Both the position numbers and the translations under genes were made by a program. From assembly GCA_022072055.1 (NCBI GenBank), contig JAJVIK010000004.1, positions 1 to 64,000 of the forward strand: DNA of 64,000 nucleotides, read 5' to 3'. This document shows, piece by piece, positions 45,655 through 52,974 of this stretch; the first letter of the stretch is position 1; the number at the start of each line of letters is the position of its first letter. The notes beneath the pieces were generated by a model. That model was not told where the DNA came from. It was given only the letters and a program-made list of their open reading frames with translations, and did not search any database. Origin of the DNA: a bacterium (GTDB lineage Bacteria; Hinthialibacterota; Hinthialibacteria; OLB16).

Positions 45655-46853
45655 CCCGCCCACAAGAAGTTGACATGCCGGATCAGAAGCAGGAGCTGGA
45701 CCGCCGCCAGGCACGCGGCAGTCAGAACGCGCCAGGCAAAACGACTCTGCCCGGAAAGCCAGTCTCCCCAGAGGACAAAAATCGGAAAGGCGAGCGCGAG
45801 GTGACGGGTGAAGGAAACAAAGCCGGATGAAATGACCGGGACCACTCCCAGCGGAAGGGCATACAGGAAGAAGCGACGGTCCCTCCGCCACAGGAACGGC
45901 AACGAGGCAAGGAACAAGAGAAACAGCGCCCGATCCAAGAGTGAACCATGCGGTTCATGGAGGGATTTCCAGCCGAGCAGGGCCCTCACAAACGCGCCGG
46001 GATCGAGCGGCGGTGCAACCCCTGCCTCGGACAGGATTTTCGCTTGGGCGCGTAGGCCCGCGAAGGCATCCCCCGTGGCGTGGTGCATCCACAAGAAATA
46101 CGCCGCAAGGCCCGCAATCGGCGCGCCCATCAGAGCCGCATCGCGCCAGTCAAGCCGTTCGCCCTTGCCGCGCCGCTCCCAGAGAAAATGCGCAATGGGG
46201 AGCACGATGAAAATCCCCGCCTCGCGGGCAAGCGGCAGCAGAAACGCGCACACCGCGGCGCCGAGCCGGAATTGCCGCTCCTGCAGGAGAAAGAAGACCA
46301 CCGCGATGAATAGGAACAGCGACTCGCCATACGGGAACAGATAGAACAGCGACCCAGGGAAGGCGATCAAGACCAGCAGCGCCGCCGAGGCGCGCTCCTC
46401 GCTTTCCCGCGCCCGGATCAGATGGTAAAGGGCAACAAACGCGAGCAGGGAAAGAAGGTTCGCCAGAACCAACGCGGAATGGAAATGATTTCCCCCAAAG
46501 AAGAAGGACCCCACGCGGATGCACAGCGGCCACAGAGGAAAGCGCGCGACAGACGGCTCCCCGGCGTGATAGCCCTCTTCGCTCAGATAGATGAAGTGCT
46601 CGGAGTCCCAGGTGCGGTACATCCGGGAAGGTTCCGAGGGAGCGCTTACCGGCCAATGGAAATTCGCGCGGTAGTTCTCCTCCGAGAAAATGAGGGGGAA
46701 TAAGCGGAGGGAATAAATCACCAAGACGAGAAGGAATATCTTGAGAACAGCCAATGGAGCAAGGACCCGGAGGCAGACCCGAATGGCTTCATGCCGGAAA
46801 CCTTCCCTGTAACCCTCGCTCGCGCCGGAATGGGGGATGGGATGAGCTTCCAT
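45651..46853 (-). CDS. PIG-V-like polytopic mannosyltransferase-type protein, copy B
   Basis: This 400-aa tandem paralogue of copy A has the same helix order, the loop motif YRTWDSEHFIYLSEEGY with its Asp, GGNHFHSALVL, the acidic YGESLFLFI and the shared end LLIRHVNFLWAG. ATG at 46853 is used because 46886 lies inside the upstream gene. Together with copy A it looks like a gene duplication giving two sequential sugar additions. Confidence 0.8.
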   Translation of the reverse strand: MEAHPIPHSGASEGYREGFRHEAIRVCLRVLAPLAVLKIFLLVLVIYSLRLFPLIFSEENYRANFHWPVSAPSEPSRMYRTWDSEHFIYLSEEGYHAGEPSVARFPLWPLCIRVGSFFFGGNHFHSALVLANLLSLLAFVALYHLIRARESEERASAALLVLIAFPGSLFYLFPYGESLFLFIAVVFFLLQERQFRLGAAVCAFLLPLAREAGIFIVLPIAHFLWERRGKGERLDWRDAALMGAPIAGLAAYFLWMHHATGDAFAGLRAQAKILSEAGVAPPLDPGAFVRALLGWKSLHEPHGSLLDRALFLLFLASLPFLWRRDRRFFLYALPLGVVPVISSGFVSFTRHLALAFPIFVLWGDWLSGQSRFAWRVLTAACLAAVQLLLLIRHVNFLWAG

Positions 46854-46870
46854 CGGCGCGCCGCCCCAAC

Positions 46871-47950
46871 CTAATCCGAGAGCCACTCGTCCAGGTGTGA
46901 CTTGACAAAAGCGTCATCGGCGAGGCGCGGATAGGCCCGATACACGCGGTCGATCTCCGCCGATTGGCCGGGGGAAAGGGTTTCCTTCGGGTTCAAGCAC
47001 CAGGTCCCTTCAAGCAGGCCTTGTCTGCGCAAGACTTCATGAATCCCCGCGATGCACCCCGCGAAACGGTTGGCGGAGTCGAAGAAGGCTGAGTTTGAGT
47101 CGGTCACCTCCACCGCGAGGGAGAGCATCGAGGCGGGGATGTCAGCCCCCTGATCTCGGAGGGAGTGAATCGATTCGAGCATCTCAACCGCGCCGCGAGT
47201 CCACACCGCCCAGTGTCCGAGCAGCCCCCCCACAATCCGCGCGGCGCTCACTCCCGCGCTCGTTCGGATGCGGTATTCGGTGAGCAGATCGATCACAATG
47301 TTGTCATCATTGCCGGTGTAAAGGGCGATCTCGCCGGCGCGGCCAGCCTCGCAGACCGCGCGGACCACATCGAGGGTCTGGTAGCGATTGAAGGGGGCGA
47401 TCTTGATCGCCAGCACGTTTTCGATCTCGGCGAATTCACGCCAGAACGAGTGCGGCAGGACTCGCCCTCCAACCGCCGGTTGGAGGTAAAAGCCAAAGAT
47501 CGGCAGGATCGAGGCGATTTCGTGGCAATGATCGAGCATCTCCTCAATGGGGGATTCGGCAAACGCGGAAAGGCTGACCATGCCACAGTGGTACCCGGCC
47601 GCGAGCGCGAAGGCGGCCTCGCGCGCTGCTTGCTGGGTTTTCCCGCAGATCCCCGCCACCTTGAGCAACTCGCGCCCACGCTTCGCGCCGTAATCGTCGA
47701 GGGTCTCGGAGGCCAGTTCCAGCACTGGGCCGAAGAGTCCCACCTTTGGGTCGCGGATTTCAAACTGAGTGGTGTGCACGCCAACCGCGAGCCCACCCGC
47801 GCCCGAGTCGATGTAATAGCGGGTGAGGGCGCGCTGATGTCGCTCATCGAAATGGCGGTGCGAGTCAAGCGCGAGGGGATGGGCTGGGATCACCATCCCT
47901 TTCCGCGCGCGCTCCACAAGGTCCGGGGGAAGGTCGGCGATGCGTGTCAT
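46871..47950 (-). CDS. DapA/N-acetylneuraminate-lyase family aldolase
   Basis: This 359-aa class I TIM-barrel lyase/aldolase has the expected features: a GMVIPAHPLALD opening, the Schiff-base Lys in NVLAIKIAPFN, an upstream Tyr in IFGFYLQPAV, and a terminal helical extension. The family spans dihydrodipicolinate synthase, N-acetylneuraminate lyase and 2-keto-3-deoxy-sugar aldolases, and the substrate cannot be chosen from sequence. It overlaps the epimerase-like gene by one base (TGATG), so the two act together, perhaps on a sugar acid. Confidence 0.8.
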   Translation of the reverse strand: MTRIADLPPDLVERARKGMVIPAHPLALDSHRHFDERHQRALTRYYIDSGAGGLAVGVHTTQFEIRDPKVGLFGPVLELASETLDDYGAKRGRELLKVAGICGKTQQAAREAAFALAAGYHCGMVSLSAFAESPIEEMLDHCHEIASILPIFGFYLQPAVGGRVLPHSFWREFAEIENVLAIKIAPFNRYQTLDVVRAVCEAGRAGEIALYTGNDDNIVIDLLTEYRIRTSAGVSAARIVGGLLGHWAVWTRGAVEMLESIHSLRDQGADIPASMLSLAVEVTDSNSAFFDSANRFAGCIAGIHEVLRRQGLLEGTWCLNPKETLSPGQSAEIDRVYRAYPRLADDAFVKSHLDEWLSD

Positions 47951-48987
47951 CAGTATTTTCCATCCCGCACCTCGTAGTGGGTGGGTTTATTGAGGGAGCA
48001 CCCTCCCCGCGAGACCCAGTCCGCGGTCCACTCGATCAGGCGCTCCACGGGAATGCGAGGATATCCGAACAGTCCGGCGGCCAGGGAGGCATTGTTCAAA
48101 TAAGCGGTCTCCTCCTCCCTCCCGAGCACAATCGGGTCGCGGTCCAGGAGCTCCCCGAACCGCCGGACCACTTGTCGGACCGAAAGGATCTCCGGCCCGG
48201 TGACATTGAGCGGTTTCGCGGGCGAGGCGCACAAGTCCAGCGCGCGCAATGCCCAGTCGTTGGCGTCCCCTTGCCAGATACAGTTGAACCAGCCCATCGA
48301 GAGTTCAATCGGGTCACCGCGCCAAACCTTGGCGGCGAGGTCATGGAGGACCCCATAGCGCATGTCGATGGCGTAGTTCAGGCGGATCAGACAGACCGGC
48401 GTGCCATGAAGCAAGCATGCATGGCCGAAGGCGCGCTCACGCCCCAAGCAGGACTGCGCGTATTCGCCGATGGGCGCGGGAGGTTCATCCTCGCCGCAGC
48501 CGCCCGTGAGCGGGGAGACAAAGGGATACACGCAGCCGGTGGAGAAGGCCACGATCCTTGCGCGGGCGTAACGTTCCGCGACCTGCGCGGGCATCAGGAC
48601 ATTGAGCGCCCAGGTCTGTTCGAGCGAGCCTTCCGCGCCGAACTTCTTTCCGGCCATAAAGATCACATTGGGAGCGTCAGGAAGAGCTTCGACCTCGGCG
48701 CGATTCAGGAGGTCACAGGGGATGGTTTCGACCCCCGCCTTCAAAAGTTCGGCCTTGGCCTTCGGATCCGTGAAGCGCGCAACACCGATCACACGGCGGG
48801 GCGGCCCCGCGGCATCCGCCGCGCGGCGCGCCATTCGCGCGAGGGTCACCCCCATTTTCCCGGCCACTCCAAGCACCAGGATATCGCCCGCGAGGCGACC
48901 GAAGAGTTCTATCAGCCCCTGCGAGGGGGTGGAAAGGAGGTCGTCGAGATGAGATTCATCTTCGATGCGGTTTGGAATCGGGAGCAT
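47950..48987 (-). CDS. Extended SDR (NAD-dependent epimerase/dehydratase) homologue without the catalytic Lys
   Basis: This 345-aa Rossmann protein has the dinucleotide loop DILVLGVAGKMGVTLAR (about residues 35-51), NVIFMAGKK, the Ser/Thr region VAFSTGCVYPF and the putative catalytic EYAQSCLGRER. The usual Y-x3-K is Y-A-Q-S-C here, so the Lys is missing. Activity may be changed, or a different register used. It is coupled to the aldolase gene. Confidence 0.8.
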   Translation of the reverse strand: MLPIPNRIEDESHLDDLLSTPSQGLIELFGRLAGDILVLGVAGKMGVTLARMARRAADAAGPPRRVIGVARFTDPKAKAELLKAGVETIPCDLLNRAEVEALPDAPNVIFMAGKKFGAEGSLEQTWALNVLMPAQVAERYARARIVAFSTGCVYPFVSPLTGGCGEDEPPAPIGEYAQSCLGRERAFGHACLLHGTPVCLIRLNYAIDMRYGVLHDLAAKVWRGDPIELSMGWFNCIWQGDANDWALRALDLCASPAKPLNVTGPEILSVRQVVRRFGELLDRDPIVLGREEETAYLNNASLAAGLFGYPRIPVERLIEWTADWVSRGGCSLNKPTHYEVRDGKY

Positions 48988-49072
48988 CGCCGGTGACTGG
49001 TCTCCTCATCGGGATCATGGGGGCAGACTGTCAAACCTTGTCGCAGGGGAGGGGTGGAGTCAAGCGGGAATA

Positions 49073-49120
49073 TTAGGGCCGCGTGGCCTCTGATAGGACT
49101 TTTGCATCCACAAGGAACAT
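49073..49120 (-). pseudogene. Fifteen-codon stub of a VapC-type toxin gene
   Basis: An ATG at 49120 overlaps the antitoxin stop (TGATG), exactly where a VapC gene should begin, and encodes MFLVDAKVLSEATRP before TAA. This matches the usual N-terminus of AbrB-linked VapC toxins (MxLxDTNVLSE), with the first catalytic Asp at position 5, but the rest of the PIN domain is gone. It is best read as the residue of a deleted toxin gene. Confidence 0.75.
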
Positions 49121-49350
49121 CACAGTGAATCCGTGGACTCTGAATCAATTCCCACGAAGAAACCCTTCTCCGGGCAGTCATGGAGCCATTTCGCCAAACC
49201 CTCGTTTGGGATCGGACCGCGGCGAACCAAGCGGTATTCCCCTCGGTCAAGCCGTTCGACCTCGAATTGCTGTCCCGGCTCAATCCCGTCCTGCCTTCTC
49301 AACTCAGCCGGTAAAACAATCTGGCCCTTGGATGAAACCGTTGTGGTCAT
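49120..49350 (-). CDS. AbrB/SpoVT-family antitoxin (VapB-type)
   Basis: The 76-aa product begins MTTTVSSKGQIVLPAELR, the swapped-hairpin AbrB DNA-binding fold, followed by a DGIEPGQQFEVE segment. Its C-terminal tail would normally bind the toxin. A good promoter with an overlapping inverted repeat precedes it, suggesting autoregulation. The partner toxin is reduced to 15 codons, so this is a solitary antitoxin, perhaps retained for protection against related plasmid-borne toxins. Confidence 0.88.
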   Translation of the reverse strand: MTTTVSSKGQIVLPAELRRQDGIEPGQQFEVERLDRGEYRLVRRGPIPNEGLAKWLHDCPEKGFFVGIDSESTDSL

Positions 49351-49355
49351 ATTAA

Positions 49356-49386
49356 GTAAGATATTGCCTTACCCGCCGCCGGTCAA
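49356..49386 (-). promoter_or_regulatory. Antitoxin promoter with overlapping operator-like inverted repeat
   Basis: TTGACC (49386-49381, 5 of 6) and TATCTT (49363-49358) are spaced by 17 bp. An inverted repeat, GTAAG (49356-49360) / CTTAC (49368-49372), covers the -10 box, as expected for antitoxin autoregulation. The start codon follows within 8 bp, so the transcript is nearly leaderless. Confidence 0.6.
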
Positions 49387-50129
49387 CAAGGCCTTGCGCC
49401 GGAAACCTCCACCAGCACAAGTGAAATGTTGTCGCGGCCGCCGGAGGACAGCGCGCGCTCCAGCAGCTCCCGGCAACACTGTTCGAGCGAATGGGTTCGA
49501 TCTTGTAGGGCGATGCGAATCAGTCCATCTTCAACCTCGCTCCACAGCCCATCGCTGCACAGGAGGAAGCGATCTCCGGGGCGGATATCGATATCCAGAA
49601 ACTCAAATTCCGGGTCCGGCTGGGTCCCGAGGGCGCGCGTGAGGAAATTCCGTTGCGGGGAGAACTCGGCCTCCTCCGCGCTCATCAGCCCCGCGCGGAC
49701 CCGTTCCGCCACAATGGAATGGTCTAGGGTGAGCTGGCGCCAATCCGGTTCACGAAGCCGGTAGATCCGAGAATCCCCCACATGCGCAATCCATGCCTCG
49801 CGCTCCCCGATGAGGAGCGCGGAGAGGGTGGTGCCCATGCCGCGTCGGAGTTTGGAGCGCTCGGATTCGGCAAGGACCGCCTCGTGCGCCGCGCGCGCCG
49901 CGCGGCGCAGAACGGCGGAGCCTTCCGCGTTCCCCTGAGAGCCGACGATGGAGTGCAAGAGAGTCTCGATGGCGATCCGGCTTGCCACCTCGCCGCCATA
50001 GTGCCCACCCATACCATCCGCAACCGCAAAGAGGGAAAGCTCATCCCGGCGGAGGATTGTGTCCTCGTTCTTCGCGCGGACATTTCCGCGGTTTGAAAGC
50101 CCGAAGCTGGACAGGAGTGGCGCGGTCAT
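49383..50129 (-). CDS. PP2C-family serine/threonine protein phosphatase
   Basis: This 248-aa Stp/PrpC-like phosphatase carries the metal-site signatures RAKNEDT, LFAVADGMGGHYGGE, IAHVGDSRIYRL, FLLCSDGLWSEVED and GGRDNISLVLVE. It reverses Hanks-type Ser/Thr kinase phosphorylation, and the partner kinase is not in this window. The gene stop overlaps the antitoxin promoter -35 box. Confidence 0.93.
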   Translation of the reverse strand: MTAPLLSSFGLSNRGNVRAKNEDTILRRDELSLFAVADGMGGHYGGEVASRIAIETLLHSIVGSQGNAEGSAVLRRAARAAHEAVLAESERSKLRRGMGTTLSALLIGEREAWIAHVGDSRIYRLREPDWRQLTLDHSIVAERVRAGLMSAEEAEFSPQRNFLTRALGTQPDPEFEFLDIDIRPGDRFLLCSDGLWSEVEDGLIRIALQDRTHSLEQCCRELLERALSSGGRDNISLVLVEVSGARPC

Positions 50130-50160
50130 TCGGAAGGGACGAAATGGAACCTTGGGATCA

Positions 50161-50198
50161 CGAAAACGGGCCGATGGAGAACCCTCCCCATCGGCCCG
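50161..50198 (-). terminator. Intrinsic terminator of rpsU
   Basis: On the minus strand CGGGCCGATGG (50198-50188) pairs perfectly with CCATCGGCCCG (50177-50167) over a 10-nt loop, followed by TTTTCG. It is 27 nt past the rpsU stop. Confidence 0.9.
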
Positions 50199-50225
50199 GT
50201 GGTTTCAATTTGGTGATTAACCGGC

Positions 50226-50426
50226 TCAGCCCTGCCGACGCATGCGGCGACGGGCGTTCCGACGCGCCTGCTCCATCTTTCGCTTGGCCTTCACGCTCGG
50301 CTTTTCGTAATACTCATGGCGACGCATTTCCGCTTTGAGTCCCGACTGCTCACAACGACGCTTGAACCGACGCAGAACCTGATCAATCGACTCATCTGCC
50401 CCAACCACGACTTCAATCCCGGTCAT
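50226..50426 (-). CDS. rpsU: 30S ribosomal protein S21
   Basis: ATG at 50426 gives 66 aa: an N-terminal strand (IEVVVGADESID), a helix (LRRFKRRCEQSGLKAEMRR), HEYYEKPSVKAKRK and a very basic tail (ARRNARRRMRRQ). bS21 contacts the anti-Shine-Dalgarno region and supports initiation. A strong GGAAAGGGGG sequence precedes the start. The longer frame to 50615 has no S21 character. It has its own promoter and terminator. Confidence 0.95.
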   Translation of the reverse strand: MTGIEVVVGADESIDQVLRRFKRRCEQSGLKAEMRRHEYYEKPSVKAKRKMEQARRNARRRMRRQG

Positions 50427-50498
50427 ATGGAACACCCCCTTTCCTCCCCTATTCCTTTGAGAACAGGTTCCTTCGGGCCTCACCTGCCATCTGAAATG

Positions 50499-50527
50499 AA
50501 CGTACCACACGCCTCCCGGCGTGTCAA
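50499..50527 (-). promoter_or_regulatory. rpsU promoter
   Basis: A perfect TTGACA (50527-50522) and TACGTT (50504-50499) are spaced by 17 bp, about 70 nt upstream of the rpsU start. Confidence 0.6.
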
Positions 50528-50747
50528 CGAATGATTTTAACATATTGAATTCATTCAGGTTATACTTACAGCCCGAGGGGATACAACGGTGGGCAGGCAC
50601 CGCCCTATAATACACCGCACAGGTTTTTCACAGGATTTCACAACGGGTCAACAATATGGTAGGCATGCAGGCCTAACGCATCGCTCCTCCGCCATGCACC
50701 TTCCGCTTCCGCCGACAGGGCTGTTGGGAGACAAACGGTCCCGCGCC

Positions 50748-50777
50748 TTGATTCGATTGCGCCATGAACGATACGAT
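50748..50777 (+). promoter_or_regulatory. Candidate promoter of the zinc-ribbon/DUF1080/neuB operon
   Basis: TTGATT (50748-50753) and TACGAT (50772-50777) are spaced by 18 bp, 60 nt upstream of the chosen start at 50837. Confidence 0.4.
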
Positions 50778-50836
50778 GCGGCTCGCTCTCCCCGATGGGA
50801 GAGCCGATGGAAAACCACACCGGGAGTTTGCCGCCC

Positions 50837-51160
50837 ATGACTGATCACCCCCTTGAGAACACGCTGGCCGCGGGCGAGGAGGAGTATTTCTTTGAGCACA
50901 ATCGCGCCCTGATTGAGAGGAAACGGAAGGAACTGGAGGCGCAACGAGCCCGGCTCGAGGCGGAGCACCGGAAAAATACGCATTGGATGAAGTGCCCAAA
51001 ATGCGGACACGACCTCAAAGAGATCGAACTGCTCGGAATTCTCGTGGATCAGTGCACCTCCTGCTCAGGAGTTTACTTCGACCGCCCGGAAATCGAGATC
51101 CTGATCGAGAGCCAGGGACCGAAGGGATTCCTTTCCGGTCTCTCGCGCCTCTTCACATAG
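50837..51160 (+). CDS. zf-TFIIB-type zinc-ribbon protein
   Basis: This 107-aa protein has a charged coiled coil (residues 20-50; ALIERKRKELEAQRARLEAE) and a four-Cys zinc ribbon, KCPKCGHDL and DQCTSCSGVYFD. It belongs to the uncharacterised bacterial zf-TFIIB domain family, which often has a ribbon after a helix. ATG at 50837 follows GGGAG. An ATG at 50807 would add ten residues and cannot be ruled out. It is first in a run of four genes on the plus strand. Confidence 0.8.
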   Translation: MTDHPLENTLAAGEEEYFFEHNRALIERKRKELEAQRARLEAEHRKNTHWMKCPKCGHDLKEIELLGILVDQCTSCSGVYFDRPEIEILIESQGPKGFLSGLSRLFT

Positions 51161-51188
51161 GACGACCTCGGATGGAAAGGAGCCCTTC

Positions 51189-51830
51189 ATGCGCGCACTT
51201 CGACCCACAATCCTTCTGATTTCCCTCTCTCTGACCGGAACGCCCTTGGCTCTTGCCGAAGAGGACAAGGCCATCCTCCTCTTCAACGGCAAGGATCTTT
51301 CAGGCTGGAAGCGGGTCTCGGCGGATCCCGCGAACAATCCGGAATCCACCTGGACTGTCCGGGATGGGATCCTGCACTGCACCGGAAGCCCGGTCGGGTA
51401 TATCCGGACCGAGAAGGCGCACTCCAATTACCGGCTCCACCTGGAATGGCGCTGGGTGGAGAAGGGGGATAACAGCGGGGTCTTGATCCATGCCACCGGC
51501 CCGGACAAGGTCTGGCCCAAGGCCATCGAGCCTCAAATCCAGAAGGGGCGGAGCGGGGACCTTTGGCTCATTGATGGGTTCGAGGTTCGCGAGCACGTGA
51601 ACAAGGAGGACCGACGGATCGCCAAACCCGCCGAGGATAGCGAGAAGCCCCTTGGGGAATGGAACGAGATGGAGGTGGTGTGCCGAGGAAGCTCCCTGCA
51701 GGTCTTTGTGAATGGGGTCCTTCAGAACGATGTCCATGATTGCTCCGTGACCGAGGGCTTCATCGGCCTACAGAGCGAGGCCCATCCCATCCAGTTTCGC
51801 GATATCCGTCTCACGCCGGCATCCGACTGA
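51189..51830 (+). CDS. Secreted DUF1080 (3-keto-disaccharide-hydrolase-like) protein
   Basis: The signal peptide (PTILLISLSLTGTPLALA) precedes a concanavalin-like jelly roll with the family signatures LFNGKDLSGWKRV, WTVRDGILHC, NYRLHLEWRW, NSGVLIHA and WNEMEVVCRGSSLQVFVNG. DUF1080 proteins are abundant in Planctomycetota-like bacteria and some bind or hydrolyse 3-keto-glycosides. At 213 aa this is a single-domain version. GGAAAGGAG precedes the ATG. Confidence 0.92.
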   Translation: MRALRPTILLISLSLTGTPLALAEEDKAILLFNGKDLSGWKRVSADPANNPESTWTVRDGILHCTGSPVGYIRTEKAHSNYRLHLEWRWVEKGDNSGVLIHATGPDKVWPKAIEPQIQKGRSGDLWLIDGFEVREHVNKEDRRIAKPAEDSEKPLGEWNEMEVVCRGSSLQVFVNGVLQNDVHDCSVTEGFIGLQSEAHPIQFRDIRLTPASD

Positions 51831-51858
51831 ATACTTTCGGAATCCCAAGACCTCTCGA

Positions 51859-52953
51859 ATGCGAATCGGCAAGAAAGACATCCGAGTTGACACCCTCGAT
51901 CCGCTGATCATCGCGGAGGTCGGGGTGAACTATTACGACATCGCCGCCAAGGAGGGGGTTCCCCTGATGGAGGCGGCCAAACGAATGCTCCGCGAGGCGC
52001 ACCTGGGCGGCGCGGACGCGGTCAAATTCCAAACCTACAAGAGCGCGAAAATCGCGGCCCGCGATTCCCCCGCCTATTGGGACACAACCAAGGAAACCAC
52101 CCGCTCGCAGTTCGAACTGTTCCAAAAGTTCGATCATTTCGGCGAGGCGGAGTACCGCGAGCTGGCGGAATACGCGGCCGGCATCGGCGCCACCTTCTTC
52201 TCCACTCCCTTTGACCTGGAGGCGGTGGACTTTCTGGACCCCTTGGTGCCCGCCTTCAAGGTCGCCTCGGCGGACATCACCAACCTTCCGCTCCTTGAAC
52301 GGGTCGCCGCGAAGCGAAAGCCGATTCTGCTGGCGGTTGGGGCGAGCTCCCTTGAGGAGATTCGGCGCGCCTTGGGAGTCATCCGCGGGGGGAGCCCGGA
52401 GGCGGAGGTGATCCTCCTCCACTGCATCCTGAACTACCCGACGCTTCCTCCCAACGCGAATCTGGGAATGATTCAGGGACTTCGGGAGGAGTTCCCGGAT
52501 CTCCCCATCGGCTATTCCGACCATGTGGAGCCATCCGCGGACATGCTGGAAGTGACCATGGCGGTCCTCTTGGGCGCCTGCGTGATCGAGAAGCATTTCA
52601 CCTTGGACAAATCTCTCCCCGGCAACGACCACTATCACGCGATGGACCCCGTCGATCTTCGGAAGCTGAAGGGCCAGATCGAGCGCTGCCGTGTCCTCTA
52701 TGGTCGCCGTGACAAGGTGGTGATCGAGACCGAGGCCCCAGCCACCCGCTTCGCGCGCAGGAGCATTGTGCTGGCGCGCGCGATTCGCGCCGGGGAAGCC
52801 CTTCGGGCCGAGGATCTGATCATGAAACGACCCGCGACCGGGATTCCTCCGACCGAGCTCGATCGGGTCATCGGCAGGCGGATAGTCCGCGATCTCCCGG
52901 AGGATGAAATCCTCCAGTGGGAGCACCTCGCCCCTGAAGGGGCGGGCGGCTGA
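51859..52953 (+). CDS. neuB: NeuB-family nonulosonic acid synthase
   Basis: This 364-aa sialic-acid-synthase-type enzyme condenses PEP with an N-acetyl-hexosamine derivative. The TIM barrel has LIIAEVGVNYYDI, ADAVKFQTYK, FFSTPFDLEAVDF, VASADITNLPLL, IGYSDHVEP and EKHFTLDKSLPGNDHYHAMDP. The C-terminal SAF/antifreeze-like domain is at residues about 295-355 (RRSIVLARAIRAGEALRAED). Substrate stereochemistry (Neu5Ac, legionaminic or pseudaminic acid) cannot be decided. The pyruvyltransferase-family gene follows after 21 bp, consistent with surface glycan synthesis. Confidence 0.9.
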   Translation: MRIGKKDIRVDTLDPLIIAEVGVNYYDIAAKEGVPLMEAAKRMLREAHLGGADAVKFQTYKSAKIAARDSPAYWDTTKETTRSQFELFQKFDHFGEAEYRELAEYAAGIGATFFSTPFDLEAVDFLDPLVPAFKVASADITNLPLLERVAAKRKPILLAVGASSLEEIRRALGVIRGGSPEAEVILLHCILNYPTLPPNANLGMIQGLREEFPDLPIGYSDHVEPSADMLEVTMAVLLGACVIEKHFTLDKSLPGNDHYHAMDPVDLRKLKGQIERCRVLYGRRDKVVIETEAPATRFARRSIVLARAIRAGEALRAEDLIMKRPATGIPPTELDRVIGRRIVRDLPEDEILQWEHLAPEGAGG

Positions 52954-52974
52954 AGGCGCGGGGAGAGGTTTGAT

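Larger units (their letters stand above)
50427..50836. other. 410-bp divergent regulatory gap between rpsU and the zinc-ribbon gene
   Basis: No ORF or RNA gene is convincing here. The gap holds the rpsU leader and promoter on the minus side and a candidate promoter for the plus operon. The centre (50530-50660) is unusually AT-rich for this window and includes TATAAT at 50606-50611, without a -35 partner. Confidence 0.5.

Noticed and set aside
44431-45891. Longer start for PIG-V-like copy A at 45891
   Set aside because: The extra 79 residues lie inside copy B and lack membrane-protein character. ATG at 45654 overlaps the copy B stop in the usual ATGA manner.
30727-49120. Idea that the two PIN/VapC pieces (N-terminal stub at 49 kb, C-terminal half at 31 kb) are halves of one split gene
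   Set aside because: They lie 18 kb apart on opposite strands, and there is no shared sequence or repeat that would support a single rearrangement.
50606-50611. Perfect TATAAT box between rpsU and the zinc-ribbon gene
   Set aside because: There is no -35 box at suitable spacing and no downstream gene at a fitting distance.
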